Part shown: positions 24,283 through 31,474 of the stretch, in pieces | Layout of the letters: each line of letters opens with the position of its first letter | How positions within the stretch are numbered: the stretch's first letter is position 1 | Assembly: GCA_023150215.1 (NCBI GenBank) | Contig: JAKLLJ010000005.1 | Coordinates: 1 to 31,474 of the forward strand | Direction: 5' to 3' | DNA: 31,474 bases | DNA from: Thauera sp. | GTDB lineage: Bacteria > Pseudomonadota > Gammaproteobacteria > Burkholderiales > Rhodocyclaceae | Translations under genes and position numbers: made by a program | Notes under the pieces: model-generated | Told to the model about the DNA's origin: nothing | The model's database searches: none | Seen by the model: only the letters and a program-made list of their open reading frames with translations

Positions 24283-24948
24283 GTGGACCTCCCGGTTTCG
24301 CTGCTGACGGCGGAAGGGCAGGTGGTCGTGTTCGTGCTTGCCGCGCTGGGTTTGTTCGTTGCGTTGCTCCGCGCGCCGTGGAGGCGGCTCGCGGACGGCA
24401 CACAGCTCAATCTGCTGCTGGGTTTTGCAGTGGGGCTGATGCTGCTGTGGAGCATGAAGGCCGGGGTCAAGCCCGGCCTCAACCTGCATCTGCTCGGCGC
24501 AATGGCCGCCACGCTCGCGCTCGGTCCCTGGCTGGCAGTGCTTGCGCTTGCGCTCGCGCTATGTGGCATCACCCTCAATGGATCGATCGAGTGGGGTGAC
24601 TGGCCGAGTAATCTGGTGTTGATGGTGCTGCTGCCGATCGCGATCGCGAGCCTTGTCCGGCATCTGGTCGAGCGTTGGCTGCCGGCCCATTTCTTCGTTT
24701 TTGTTTTTGTCACCAGCTTCGCTGGTTCCGCACTGACCGTGATTGCACAGGGCCTGGCTGTTTCGTCCGTGCTGGCGTTGTCAGGCGCCTACTCCGCAGA
24801 TTTTCTGTGGAGCGAATACCTGCCGTTTTTTCTGCTGCTCGGTTTTTCCGAGGCGTGGATCAGCGGTGCGGTCATCACGCTGATGGTGGTGTATCGGCCC
24901 GGCTGGGTTGCCGCATTCGACGATCGCCGCTATCTGCTCGACAAGTAA
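24283..24948 (+). CDS. Polytopic membrane protein, CbiM-like (ECF-type permease family)
   Basis: A 221-aa integral membrane protein with about six hydrophobic helices (roughly 12-31, 44-58, 66-92, 106-124, 133-160, 170-205). The stretches GLNLHLLGAMAATLALGPWLAVLALALAL and LPFFLLLGFSEAWISGAVITLMVVYRP resemble the CbiM/NikM-type substrate-binding membrane component of cobalt/nickel ECF transporters. I recall such stand-alone proteins in proteobacteria annotated as predicted membrane protein or energy-coupling factor permease. It has no ATPase or CbiQ partner here and sits between etfA and acd. GTG start; substrate unknown. Confidence 0.7.
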   Translation: MDLPVSLLTAEGQVVVFVLAALGLFVALLRAPWRRLADGTQLNLLLGFAVGLMLLWSMKAGVKPGLNLHLLGAMAATLALGPWLAVLALALALCGITLNGSIEWGDWPSNLVLMVLLPIAIASLVRHLVERWLPAHFFVFVFVTSFAGSALTVIAQGLAVSSVLALSGAYSADFLWSEYLPFFLLLGFSEAWISGAVITLMVVYRPGWVAAFDDRRYLLDK

Positions 24949-24981
24949 GGCTGTTCAACCTTTTCAGGAGCGCCCAAATCC

Positions 24982-26778
24982 ATGAGTCAATACAACGCCC
25001 CTTTGCGCGACATGCAGTTCGTCATGCGCGAGCTCGCTGGCCTCGATGAAGTCATGCAACTGCCCGGCAACGAAGAGGTGTCCGCCGACCTGGTCGATGC
25101 GATCCTCGACGAGGCCGACAAGTTCGCCAGCGGTGTGCTCGCCCCGCTGAACTGGGCCGGCGATCAGGAAGGTGCCAAGTGGAACGATGGAGCGGTCGCC
25201 ACTGCGCCCGGCTGGAAGGATGCTTACAAGCAGTTCACCGAGTCGGGTTGGACCGCGCTGCCCTGCGATCCCGAGTACGGCGGCCAGGGCCTGCCCAAGC
25301 TGCTCGCCACCGCGGTCATGGAAATGTGGAAGTCGGCCAACATGGCCTTCTCCCTGTGTCCGATGCTGACCAGCGGCGCGATCGAGGCGCTGATGTTGCG
25401 CGGCACCGACGAGCAGAAGCACATGTACCTGCCGAAGATGGTGGCGGGCGAGTGGACCGGCACCATGAACTTGACCGAGCCCAACGCCGGCTCCGACCTT
25501 GCCGCGGTGCGCACCAAGGCCGAGCCGCAGGGTGACGGCACCTACAAGATCTTCGGCCAGAAGATCTTCATCACCTACGGCGAGCACGACCTCACCGACA
25601 ACATCATCCACCTCGTGCTGGCCCGCCTGCCGGATGCGCCTGAGGGCGTGAAGGGCATTTCGTTGTTCGTCGTGCCCAAGTTCATGGTCAACGCCGACGG
25701 CAGCCTAGGCGCGCGCAACGACGTGCACTGCGTGTCGATCGAACACAAGCTCGGCATCCACGCCAGCCCCACCGCCGTGCTCGCCTTCGGCGATAAGGGC
25801 GGCGCGATCGGCACCCTGGTCGGCGAGCCGAACCGCGGCCTCGAGTACATGTTCATCATGATGAACGAGGCCCGCTTCGCGGTTGGCATGGAAGGCCTGG
25901 CGCTTTCCGAGCGTTCCTACCAGCACGCGCTCCAGTACGCCAAGGACCGCATCCAGGGCACCGACGCTGGTGTGCGCGGCGGTCCGAAGGTCAACATCCT
26001 GCATCACGCCGACGTGCGCCGCCTGCTCATGAACATGAAGAGCAAGACCGAGGCGATGCGCGCGCTCGCCTATGTCGTCGGTGCTGCCTTCGACAAGGCG
26101 CACAACCATGCCGATGAGACGGTACGCGCGCAGAACCAGGCCTTCGTCGACCTGATGATCCCGGTGGTCAAGGGCTGGTGCACCGAGAACTCGATCGACG
26201 TTACCTCCGACGGTGTGCAGGTGCATGGCGGCATGGGCTTCATCGAGGAGACGGGCGCAGCGCAGCACTTCCGCGATGCACGCATCACCACGATCTACGA
26301 GGGTACGACCGCCATCCAGGCCAACGATCTGATCGGCCGCAAGATCGCCCGCGAGAATGGCGCCACCGTCGCCATGGTGGTGAAGATGATGCGCACGGTC
26401 GAGGCCGAACTCGGCGGCGTGCAGGACGAGTCCTTCGCAGCCATCGCGCGTTCGCTCGGCAAGGGCATCGCGGCCGTCGAAGAGGCCGTGGCCTACATCC
26501 TCGCCACCTACTCGAAGGACATCAAGGCAGCCTCGGTCGGCTCGGTGCCCTTCCTGAAGCTGCTCGGCATCGTCACCGGCGGCTGGCAGCTGGCGCGCGC
26601 CGCGCTGGTCGCCAAGCGCAAGCTCGAGGCGGGCGAGGGCGAAGCCGGCTTCTACAAGGCCAAGATCGTCACCGCGCGCTTCTACGCCGATCACGTGCTT
26701 GCGCAGGCCGGCGGGCTGGCCTACACCGTCGTCAATGGTGCGCCGGGCGCGCTCGAACTGAGCGAAGAGCTGTTCTGA
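24982..26778 (+). CDS. Acyl-CoA dehydrogenase (long DmdC-like type)
   Basis: FAD enzyme of 598 aa, longer than the classical 380-aa ones because of extra N- and C-terminal domains. Domains: N-terminal helical part (about 35-155, GWTALPCDPEYGGQGLP), middle beta domain (WTGTMNLTEPNAGSDLAAVRTKA), C-terminal helical part with DGVQVHGGMGFIEETGAAQHFRDARITTIYEGTTAIQ, whose Glu440 in YEG is the expected catalytic base, then a DmdC-like tail (about 470-598). Ribosome binding site CAGGAG. Electrons would go to the ETF encoded upstream. The acyl-CoA chain specificity cannot be read from sequence. Confidence 0.93.
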   Translation: MSQYNAPLRDMQFVMRELAGLDEVMQLPGNEEVSADLVDAILDEADKFASGVLAPLNWAGDQEGAKWNDGAVATAPGWKDAYKQFTESGWTALPCDPEYGGQGLPKLLATAVMEMWKSANMAFSLCPMLTSGAIEALMLRGTDEQKHMYLPKMVAGEWTGTMNLTEPNAGSDLAAVRTKAEPQGDGTYKIFGQKIFITYGEHDLTDNIIHLVLARLPDAPEGVKGISLFVVPKFMVNADGSLGARNDVHCVSIEHKLGIHASPTAVLAFGDKGGAIGTLVGEPNRGLEYMFIMMNEARFAVGMEGLALSERSYQHALQYAKDRIQGTDAGVRGGPKVNILHHADVRRLLMNMKSKTEAMRALAYVVGAAFDKAHNHADETVRAQNQAFVDLMIPVVKGWCTENSIDVTSDGVQVHGGMGFIEETGAAQHFRDARITTIYEGTTAIQANDLIGRKIARENGATVAMVVKMMRTVEAELGGVQDESFAAIARSLGKGIAAVEEAVAYILATYSKDIKAASVGSVPFLKLLGIVTGGWQLARAALVAKRKLEAGEGEAGFYKAKIVTARFYADHVLAQAGGLAYTVVNGAPGALELSEELF

Positions 26779-26820
26779 TCTGCCATCGCGCCGGTGCTTC
26801 GGCACTGGCGCGGCTCAATA

Positions 26821-26863
26821 CAAAAAAACCGCTGCGAGGCAAATGCCCGCAGCGGGTTTTTTG
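26821..26863. terminator. Bidirectional intrinsic terminator between acd and ppiC
   Basis: CCGCTGCG (26829-26836) pairs with CGCAGCGG (26848-26855), with an inner GGC/GCC stem and AAAT loop. An A7 run before (26822-26828) and a T6 run after (26857-26862) make it work on both strands. It ends the acd transcript on + and the ppiC transcript on -. Confidence 0.93.
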
Positions 26864-26897
26864 TGGGTTCGGTCCAGCAGCTCCCGCCGGTTTAAAT

Positions 26898-26920
26898 GTA
26901 GGAGCGCCGGAAGGCGCGAA
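26898..26920 (+). repeat. REP-like element, copy 7 (forward, variant B)
   Basis: GTAGGAGCGCC then GGAA then GGCGCGAA: perfect GCGCC/GGCGC stem. First of three elements in alternating orientation in the acd/ppiC gap. Confidence 0.85.
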
Positions 26921-26967
26921 TGCGGCGTCTGTTTCTTCGGCTGGGCGTCGCTTGCGCCACGGCCCTG

Positions 26968-26990
26968 TTCGCGGCTTCCGCCGCTCCTAC
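26968..26990 (-). repeat. REP-like element, copy 8 (reverse, variant A)
   Basis: + strand TTCGCGGCTTCC then GCCGCTCCTAC; identical to copy 2 including the following AGGGGCG. Perfect GCGGC/GCCGC stem. Confidence 0.85.
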
Positions 26991-27012
26991 AGGGGCGAGC
27001 GCCGGTTTTGAT

Positions 27013-27035
27013 GCAGGAGCGCCGGAAGGCGCGAA
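27013..27035 (+). repeat. REP-like element, copy with GCAG head (forward, variant B)
   Basis: GCAGGAGCGCC then GGAA then GGCGCGAA; differs from copy 7 only in the T-to-C change of the GTAG head. It ends 12 bp from the ppiC stop codon. Confidence 0.8.
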
Positions 27036-27046
27036 CGCGGGAGGGC

Positions 27047-27829
27047 TTACTCGACCTTGGCCTTCTCGCGCAGTTCGAGCACGTGGCGCTCGACCTTCTG
27101 CTGCTGCAGACGCTGCTGCAGTTGCGGCTTGACCTCGTCGAACGCAGGCGCCTGCACGTCGCGCACGTCGTCGAGCTGGATGACGTGGTAGCCGAAGTCG
27201 CTCTTGACCGGCGTCGCGGTGTACTTGCCTTTCTCGAGCTGTACCATCGCCTCGGAGAACGGCTTCACGTACATGCCCGGGTTGCTCCAGCCGAGTTCGC
27301 CGCCGCGTTCCTTGGAGCCGGGATCGCGGGATTCCTTGGCGACTTCCTCGAACGCGGTGCCACCCTGCAGACGGGCGATGATCGCCTTGGCCTGCTCTTC
27401 GGTCTCGACCAGCACGTGGCGCGGCTTGTATTCCTTGTCGCCCATGCGTCCCTTGATCGCGTCGTACTCGCTCTTGAGATCGGCATCGCTGACCGGATTG
27501 GCGCGCACGTATTCCTGCAGGTAGGCGCGGATCAGGATCGCCTGGCGAGCCATTTCCATCTGCGCCTTCACGTCGGCCTTCTTGTCCAGGCCCTTCTTGC
27601 CGGCCTCCTGACTGAGGACCTCGCGGCGGATGAGTTCCTCGCGCACCGCGTTGCGCAGCTGATCGCTCTCGGGCGTACCTTGCGCGCGCTGCTCGTTGAG
27701 CATCGCTTCGGCACGCTCGCCGGGGATGGTGACCCCGTTGACCTTGGCGACCGGACCGGCAGCGAGGGCGGGAAGGGCGAGAAAGCCGGCCAGCAGGGTG
27801 ATGGCCAGTCGGCTCGGGAAATGTTTCAT
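27047..27829 (-). CDS. Periplasmic parvulin-type peptidyl-prolyl isomerase
   Basis: Secreted foldase of 260 aa. Signal peptide MKHFPSRLAITLLAGFLALP (cleavage after PALAA, about residue 23), a SurA-like N-terminal helical region (VAKVNGVTIPGERAEAMLNE, REELIRREVLSQEA) and a PpiC rotamase domain (about 131-225: YKPRHVLVETEEQAKAI, GGELGWSNPGMYVKPFSEAM, SDFGYHVIQLDDVR), then a charged C-terminal helix. The ATG at 27829 is preceded by AAGGAA. Last gene of the minus-strand run, 10 bp after bolA. Confidence 0.93.
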   Translation of the reverse strand: MKHFPSRLAITLLAGFLALPALAAGPVAKVNGVTIPGERAEAMLNEQRAQGTPESDQLRNAVREELIRREVLSQEAGKKGLDKKADVKAQMEMARQAILIRAYLQEYVRANPVSDADLKSEYDAIKGRMGDKEYKPRHVLVETEEQAKAIIARLQGGTAFEEVAKESRDPGSKERGGELGWSNPGMYVKPFSEAMVQLEKGKYTATPVKSDFGYHVIQLDDVRDVQAPAFDEVKPQLQQRLQQQKVERHVLELREKAKVE

Positions 27830-27839
27830 GGAGATTCCT

Positions 27840-28127
27840 TCAATGTCCTTGTGATTCGGCCTCGGTGGCCGTGAGCGCGCGGATGGCGAGCGCATGGATG
27901 TCGTGCTTCATCATGTCGCCGACCGCGTCATAGATCATACGCTGTCGGCGCACTCTGCTGCAGCCCTCGAAGGCTGCCGACACGATGTAAACCCGGTAAT
28001 GTCCGCCACCGCTGCGGGCGCCGGCGTGACCGGCGTGGAGTGCGCTGTCGTCGCCGATCTCGAGGGCGGTCGGCGCAAAGCGGGCCGAGAGCAGGGCACC
28101 GATCCGTTCTACCGTCGCTGCGCTCAT
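27840..28127 (-). CDS. bolA: BolA family protein
   Basis: BolA-fold protein of 95 aa. Family members bind monothiol glutaredoxins and [2Fe-2S] clusters and can act in stress and iron regulation. The core HYRVYIVSAAFEGCSRVRRQRMIYDAVGDMMKHDIHALAIRALT is well conserved; a histidine-containing loop (ALHAGHAGARSGGGHY) precedes it. The start overlaps the yciI stop (ATGA). Confidence 0.92.
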   Translation of the reverse strand: MSAATVERIGALLSARFAPTALEIGDDSALHAGHAGARSGGGHYRVYIVSAAFEGCSRVRRQRMIYDAVGDMMKHDIHALAIRALTATEAESQGH

Positions 28128-28423
28128 GGCAGCGTTTTCCGGAACGGGCGCACCGTGGTGCGCACGAACACCCCCTGGCGTACGTAGGGGTCGTCACGCA
28201 GCCAGGCCTCGGCGCCTTCGAGCGAGTCGAACTCGGCGACGATCAGACTGCCAGCGAAGCCGGCCGGGCCGGGGTCGGGGGAGTCGATCGCCGGCATCGG
28301 ACCGGCGAGCAGCAGGCGACCCTCGTCGCGCAGCACTTCGAGGCGGGCTACATGTTGCGGGCGCACGGCCATCCGCGTTTCCAGTGCGCCGGGGGCGTCT
28401 TCACCGATCAAGGCATAAAACAT
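28124..28423 (-). CDS. yciI: YciI family protein
   Basis: Small ferredoxin-like alpha/beta barrel protein of 99 aa. YciI-type features: MFYALIGEDAPGALETRMAVRPQHVARLEVLRDEGRLLLAGP near the start, with the conserved His in RPQH and a conserved Asp in AIDSPDP; then GSLIVAEFDSLEGAEAWLRDDPYVRQGVF. The reaction is not established for the family. It overlaps yciB by one base and bolA by four, as in many proteobacteria. Confidence 0.92.
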   Translation of the reverse strand: MFYALIGEDAPGALETRMAVRPQHVARLEVLRDEGRLLLAGPMPAIDSPDPGPAGFAGSLIVAEFDSLEGAEAWLRDDPYVRQGVFVRTTVRPFRKTLP

Positions 28424-29031
28424 CAGTTGTTTTCCTCTTCCATGTGGCGGGACAGATAGAAGCCCTGCGCGAGCACGAAGGCCAGCATCAGCCCCATGCC
28501 GCCGAACATCTTGAAGTTGACCCAGGTCTCTTCGCTGAAGCTGTAGGCGACCCACAGATTGAGCACGCCCATGCCGATGAAGAAGCCGGCCCAGGCGAGG
28601 TTCAGCCGGCTCCACACCGGGTCGGGCAGTTTGACCTGGGCTTCGAGCATCGCGCGGATCAGGTTGCGACCGAGCAGTGAGGCCGAGCCGAGCAACACCG
28701 TGCCGAACATCCAGTACAACACGGTCGGCTTCCATTTGATGAAGGTGGGGTCGTGGAAGAACAGCGTCGCGCCGCCGAACACGACGATGATCGCCAGGCT
28801 GATCCACAGCATGGTGTCGACCTTGCGGTGCTTGACCCACACCAGCGCAATCTGCAGGAAGGTGGCGAGGATGGCGACGAGGGTCGCGACCAGGATCGGT
28901 GCCTGCGACAGTGCGATGCCATCACCGAGCCAGCCGGCAACGAAGGCGTGCGAGGCCTCGGGGTTGGCGCCGCCGATCTTGTAGGCGGCAAAGAAGAGGA
29001 TGACCGGCAGGAGGTCGAAGAGAAATTTCAT
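28423..29031 (-). CDS. yciB: Inner membrane septation protein A (YciB/IspZ)
   Basis: Polytopic membrane protein of 202 aa involved in cell-envelope synthesis and septation. Five or so hydrophobic helices; conserved KFLFDLLPVILFFAAYKI, FFHDPTFIKWKPTVLYWMFG and RLNLAWAGFFIGMGVLNLWVAY. Its start overlaps the stop of the sensor kinase gene (ATGA), so the two-component pair and yciB-yciI-bolA-ppiC form one tight run. Confidence 0.95.
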   Translation of the reverse strand: MKFLFDLLPVILFFAAYKIGGANPEASHAFVAGWLGDGIALSQAPILVATLVAILATFLQIALVWVKHRKVDTMLWISLAIIVVFGGATLFFHDPTFIKWKPTVLYWMFGTVLLGSASLLGRNLIRAMLEAQVKLPDPVWSRLNLAWAGFFIGMGVLNLWVAYSFSEETWVNFKMFGGMGLMLAFVLAQGFYLSRHMEEENN

Positions 29032-30449
29032 GATCTGGGCGTTTCGCCGGTTGCGGGACGGCGCATTCTATCGTGTTCATTGCCATCTCCCGCCAGGGGC
29101 AGGCACAGCGCGGCGCGCAGGCCACCGCCCGCACGCGGCAGGAGCTCGAGGCGACCATGGTGAGCCCGCATCACACGCTCCACGATCGCCAGGCCGAGGC
29201 CGGCGCCCTTGGTGTTGCCGCGTGCCTTGTCGAGACGGGTAAAGGGTTGGCGCATGCGTTCGATCTCGGACTCGGGGATGCCCGGTCCGTGATCGGCGAC
29301 CTCGATGCGCGCCAGCCCCTCCGCGCTGGAGACCGCGACCTCGAGCGCTTCGTTCCCGCCTGCGTAGCGCAGCGCGTTGTCGATCAGGTTGGCGAGCGCA
29401 CGCCGGATCGACAGCGCGCGCGCTTGCGCGAACAGGCTTTCGGGCAGATCGAGGCGGATGTCGACCCCACGCAGCCGGTAAGGCTCGGTCACCTCGCGCA
29501 CCAGCGTGACGAGGTCGATCGCGGCGGTCGGCTCCTGCGCGTCGCCGCGCCCGAAATCGAGGAACTGGCCGATGATGCGGTCCATCTCGTCGATGTCGGC
29601 GACCATCGCCGCGACCTCGCCATCGGGGGCGCCCGACATCTCGATGCCGAGGCGCAGGCGTGCCAGCGGGGTGCGCAGATCGTGCGAGACGCCGGCCAGG
29701 ATCAAGGCGCGGTCTTGGTCCATGCGGGCGAGGTTGCCCGCCATTTGGTTGAAGGCGCGGGCGACCAGCGCGATCTCCTGCGGGCCGCTCTCCGGCTGCG
29801 CCGGCGGCTTCTCCCCGCTACCCACGATGCGTGCCGCACGTGCGAGCTGGCGCAGCGGCGCGCTGACCCGGGCGACGATCAGGAATGCGCCGAGCAGTGC
29901 GGCGAGCAGGGCGCCACCGCCCCAGCCGAGCCAGCCGAAATCGTCCGGATTCTCGATCCGCTCCGGCGGCAGCATCACCCAGTACTCGTCGTGAGCGTCG
30001 TCGGGGTCGAGGCGGAAGCTGACCCAGAAACCGTCGAGCGTCTTCCAGCGCGAGGCAAAGCGGGTGTGCTCGCCGAGCTGCCGGCGCACGTCGCTGGTGA
30101 GTAGGCGCAACGGCCGCGTGTCGGCGAGCGGCATCAGCTCATCGGTGGTCTCGGCGGGGTAGATGCGGATGCCTTCGAGTGCGGCGAGATCGATCAGCAG
30201 ATCCATGCGGCGGTCGAAATCCGCATTGGTGAGTGCGGTCCGCGTGAGGTTGACCACCGACACCACCATCTGCGCAACATCGCGCGCACGTGCGGGCTCC
30301 TGGAAATACCGGAAGATCTGCACCCAGGCACCGAGCGCGACGATGAGCAGCAGCGCCACGAGCAGGAAAGTCTGCCACAGAAGCGTGCTCGGCAGCCAGC
30401 GACCGCGCGCCCGCGCCGATGCAGGCGCAGCCTGCGCTGATTGCACCAT
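29028..30449 (-). CDS. EnvZ/OmpR-type sensor histidine kinase
   Basis: Membrane sensor kinase of 473 aa. First transmembrane helix about 23-46 (LLWQTFLLVALLLIVALGAWV), a periplasmic sensing domain about 47-172, second helix about 175-195 (WGGGALLAALLGAFLIVARV), HAMP (SAPLRQLARAARIVGSG), HisKA with phosphoacceptor His256 in GVSHDLRTPLARLR, and HATPase with N box NLIDNALRYA, DHGPGIP and GAGLGLAIVERVM. It is followed by yciB with a 4-bp overlap. EnvZ-like by domain layout and its partner; the stimulus is unknown. Confidence 0.93.
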   Translation of the reverse strand: MVQSAQAAPASARARGRWLPSTLLWQTFLLVALLLIVALGAWVQIFRYFQEPARARDVAQMVVSVVNLTRTALTNADFDRRMDLLIDLAALEGIRIYPAETTDELMPLADTRPLRLLTSDVRRQLGEHTRFASRWKTLDGFWVSFRLDPDDAHDEYWVMLPPERIENPDDFGWLGWGGGALLAALLGAFLIVARVSAPLRQLARAARIVGSGEKPPAQPESGPQEIALVARAFNQMAGNLARMDQDRALILAGVSHDLRTPLARLRLGIEMSGAPDGEVAAMVADIDEMDRIIGQFLDFGRGDAQEPTAAIDLVTLVREVTEPYRLRGVDIRLDLPESLFAQARALSIRRALANLIDNALRYAGGNEALEVAVSSAEGLARIEVADHGPGIPESEIERMRQPFTRLDKARGNTKGAGLGLAIVERVMRAHHGRLELLPRAGGGLRAALCLPLAGDGNEHDRMRRPATGETPRS

Positions 30450-30457
30450 CGTGCGCG

Positions 30458-31231
30458 TCAGTCCTGGTCGGCGTCGGGGGCGTCAGCGTTGTCGCCCGCC
30501 GCGCCGGCGGCTTTTTGCTCGTCGGGCACGAATACGTAGCCGAAGCCCCACACCGTCTGGATGTAGCGCGGCTTGGCCGGATCATCCTCGACCAGCTTGC
30601 GCAGGCGCGACACCTGAACGTCGATCGCGCGATCGAACACGCCGTACTCGCGGCCCCGTGCGAGCTCCATCAGCTTGTCGCGGGACAGGGGCTGGCGGGG
30701 GTGGGTGAGCAGCACCTTGAGCAACGAGAACTCGCCGGTGGTGAGCTGGATCTCCTCGCCCTCGCGCACCAGCGCCCGTGTGCCGAGGTTGACCTTGACG
30801 CGGCCGAAGCTGACGACCTCGTCATCCTGTGCGGGGGCCCCGGGCAGGCTGTGGGGCTGACGGCGCATCACCGCCTGGATGCGCGCCACCAGCTCGCGCG
30901 GGTTGAAGGGCTTGGCGACATAGTCGTCGGCGCCCATCTCGAGGCCGACGATGCGGTCGACGTCGTCACCCTTGGCGGTCAGCATGATGATCGGGATCTG
31001 GTTCTCGGCGGCACGCAACCTGCGACAGATCGCCAGCCCGTCCTCGCCGGGCAGCATCAGGTCGAGCACGATGAGGTCGTAGTACTCACGATGCAGGGCG
31101 CGGTCCATCATCGGCGCGTCGCCGACCGCCTTCACCGAGAAGCCCTGTTCCTGCAGGTAGCGAGACAGCAATTCGCGCAGGCGCGCGTCGTCGTCGACCA
31201 CGAGGATGCGATAGCGGTTTTTCTGGTTCAT
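30458..31231 (-). CDS. ompR: OmpR family response regulator
   Basis: DNA-binding response regulator of 257 aa. Receiver domain with the acidic pocket Asp13-Asp15, phosphoacceptor Asp57 (VLDLMLPGEDG), Thr85 and Lys107 (AKPF); winged-helix output domain with TTGEFSLLKVLLTHP, FDRAIDVQVSRLRKLVEDDP and YIQTVWGFGYVFVP. The C-terminal tail (KAAGAAGDNADAPDADQD) is acidic and low-complexity. The ATG at 31231 starts right before the first strand; the longer frame to 31408 has no domain support. The kinase gene follows after 8 bp. Confidence 0.93.
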   Translation of the reverse strand: MNQKNRYRILVVDDDARLRELLSRYLQEQGFSVKAVGDAPMMDRALHREYYDLIVLDLMLPGEDGLAICRRLRAAENQIPIIMLTAKGDDVDRIVGLEMGADDYVAKPFNPRELVARIQAVMRRQPHSLPGAPAQDDEVVSFGRVKVNLGTRALVREGEEIQLTTGEFSLLKVLLTHPRQPLSRDKLMELARGREYGVFDRAIDVQVSRLRKLVEDDPAKPRYIQTVWGFGYVFVPDEQKAAGAAGDNADAPDADQD

Positions 31232-31474
31232 GCGCTGAATGCTAGCGTGACTTCGCGGCCCGTGCCAGTCTCCACAGGCGAGCTTCGGGGGCGTCGCCGG
31301 TAACCCTTCGTAAGCAGTGTCCGCCCCGCAATATCGACTTACAAAGCGCACGCCGCGCGGGCGCTGCAGGCTTCCGGGCCGGACCGGATTGCCGTAAGGT
31401 TCGCTCATCGCTTCGTTTGCAGTTCGGGCGCTGCTTGGCGGTCGTTCGGCGCTGCCGCCTGTCGTCCATGAACC
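31232..31474. other. Region upstream of ompR, no gene seen
   Basis: 243 bp to the window edge. I find no coding region with family resemblance on either strand. On the minus strand TAGCAT about 10 nt before the ompR ATG could be a poor -10 box, but no -35 partner is visible. Confidence 0.4.

Noticed and set aside
31242..31469. A 75-codon minus-strand frame upstream of ompR
   Set aside because: Arg-rich shadow-like composition, no ribosome binding site and no family resemblance.

Overview
This window looks like ordinary chromosomal DNA from a very GC-rich betaproteobacterium, most likely of the Rhodocyclales (Thauera/Azoarcus/Zoogloea type). That placement rests on gene order and protein resemblance recalled from family knowledge, not on a search. 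The gene order rseA-rseB-rseC-degQ/mucD-glutaredoxin-lepA-lepB-DUF4845-rnc-era-recO-pdxJ-acpS-nagZ is characteristic of betaproteobacteria. The TetR-etfB-etfA-acyl-CoA dehydrogenase cluster and the RelA, PPK1 and Ppx types also fit. I see no phage, insertion sequence, tRNA, rRNA or CRISPR array.

Layout. (1) 1-3626 (+): envelope-stress block with the 3' part of rseA, then rseB, rseC, a periplasmic DegP/DegQ/MucD protease and a small glutaredoxin-like protein, joined by 4-base or 1-base overlaps. (2) 3705-11639 (+): translation, secretion, RNA and DNA maintenance and cofactor genes: lepA, lepB, a DUF4845 protein, rnc, era, recO, pdxJ, acpS, nagZ. (3) 11875-16086 (+): uvrC, then relA, a (p)ppGpp synthetase with a degenerate hydrolase domain. 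(4) 16377-20138: ppk1 (-) and ppx (+), divergent, so polyphosphate synthesis and breakdown share one 180-bp control region. A crotonase-family gene and a TatD-family gene follow on +. (5) 21791-26778: a TetR regulator (-) divergent from etfB-etfA-(CbiM-like membrane protein)-acyl-CoA dehydrogenase (+), an acyl-CoA oxidation and electron-transfer module. (6) 27047-31231 (-): an OmpR/EnvZ-like two-component pair followed by yciB, yciI, bolA and a secreted parvulin.

Most of the non-housekeeping signal is in the intergenic regions. A 23-bp REP-like hairpin element beginning GTAG (one copy GCAG) occurs eight times, plus degenerate copies, in four gaps: pdxJ/acpS, nagZ/uvrC, relA/ppk1 and acd/ppiC. 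It has two stem versions with compensating base changes, and pairs of copies often lie in opposite orientation. In the pdxJ/acpS gap an inverted pair encloses an 18-bp tandem repeat. There a 75-codon frame with a good ribosome binding site runs through the whole array into the acpS start codon. Other candidate control elements are a Pho-box-like promoter for ppk1, an identical 17-nt -10/discriminator sequence before lepA and ppx, a possible leaderless promoter for relA, and hairpins before lepA, relA and etfB.

I found no convincing new multi-gene system. The best leads are the REP-like family and its possible mobilising enzyme elsewhere in the genome, the ppk1 promoter, and two genes whose exact role is open: a crotonase lacking both catalytic glutamates, and a CbiM-like membrane protein inside the etf-acd cluster.
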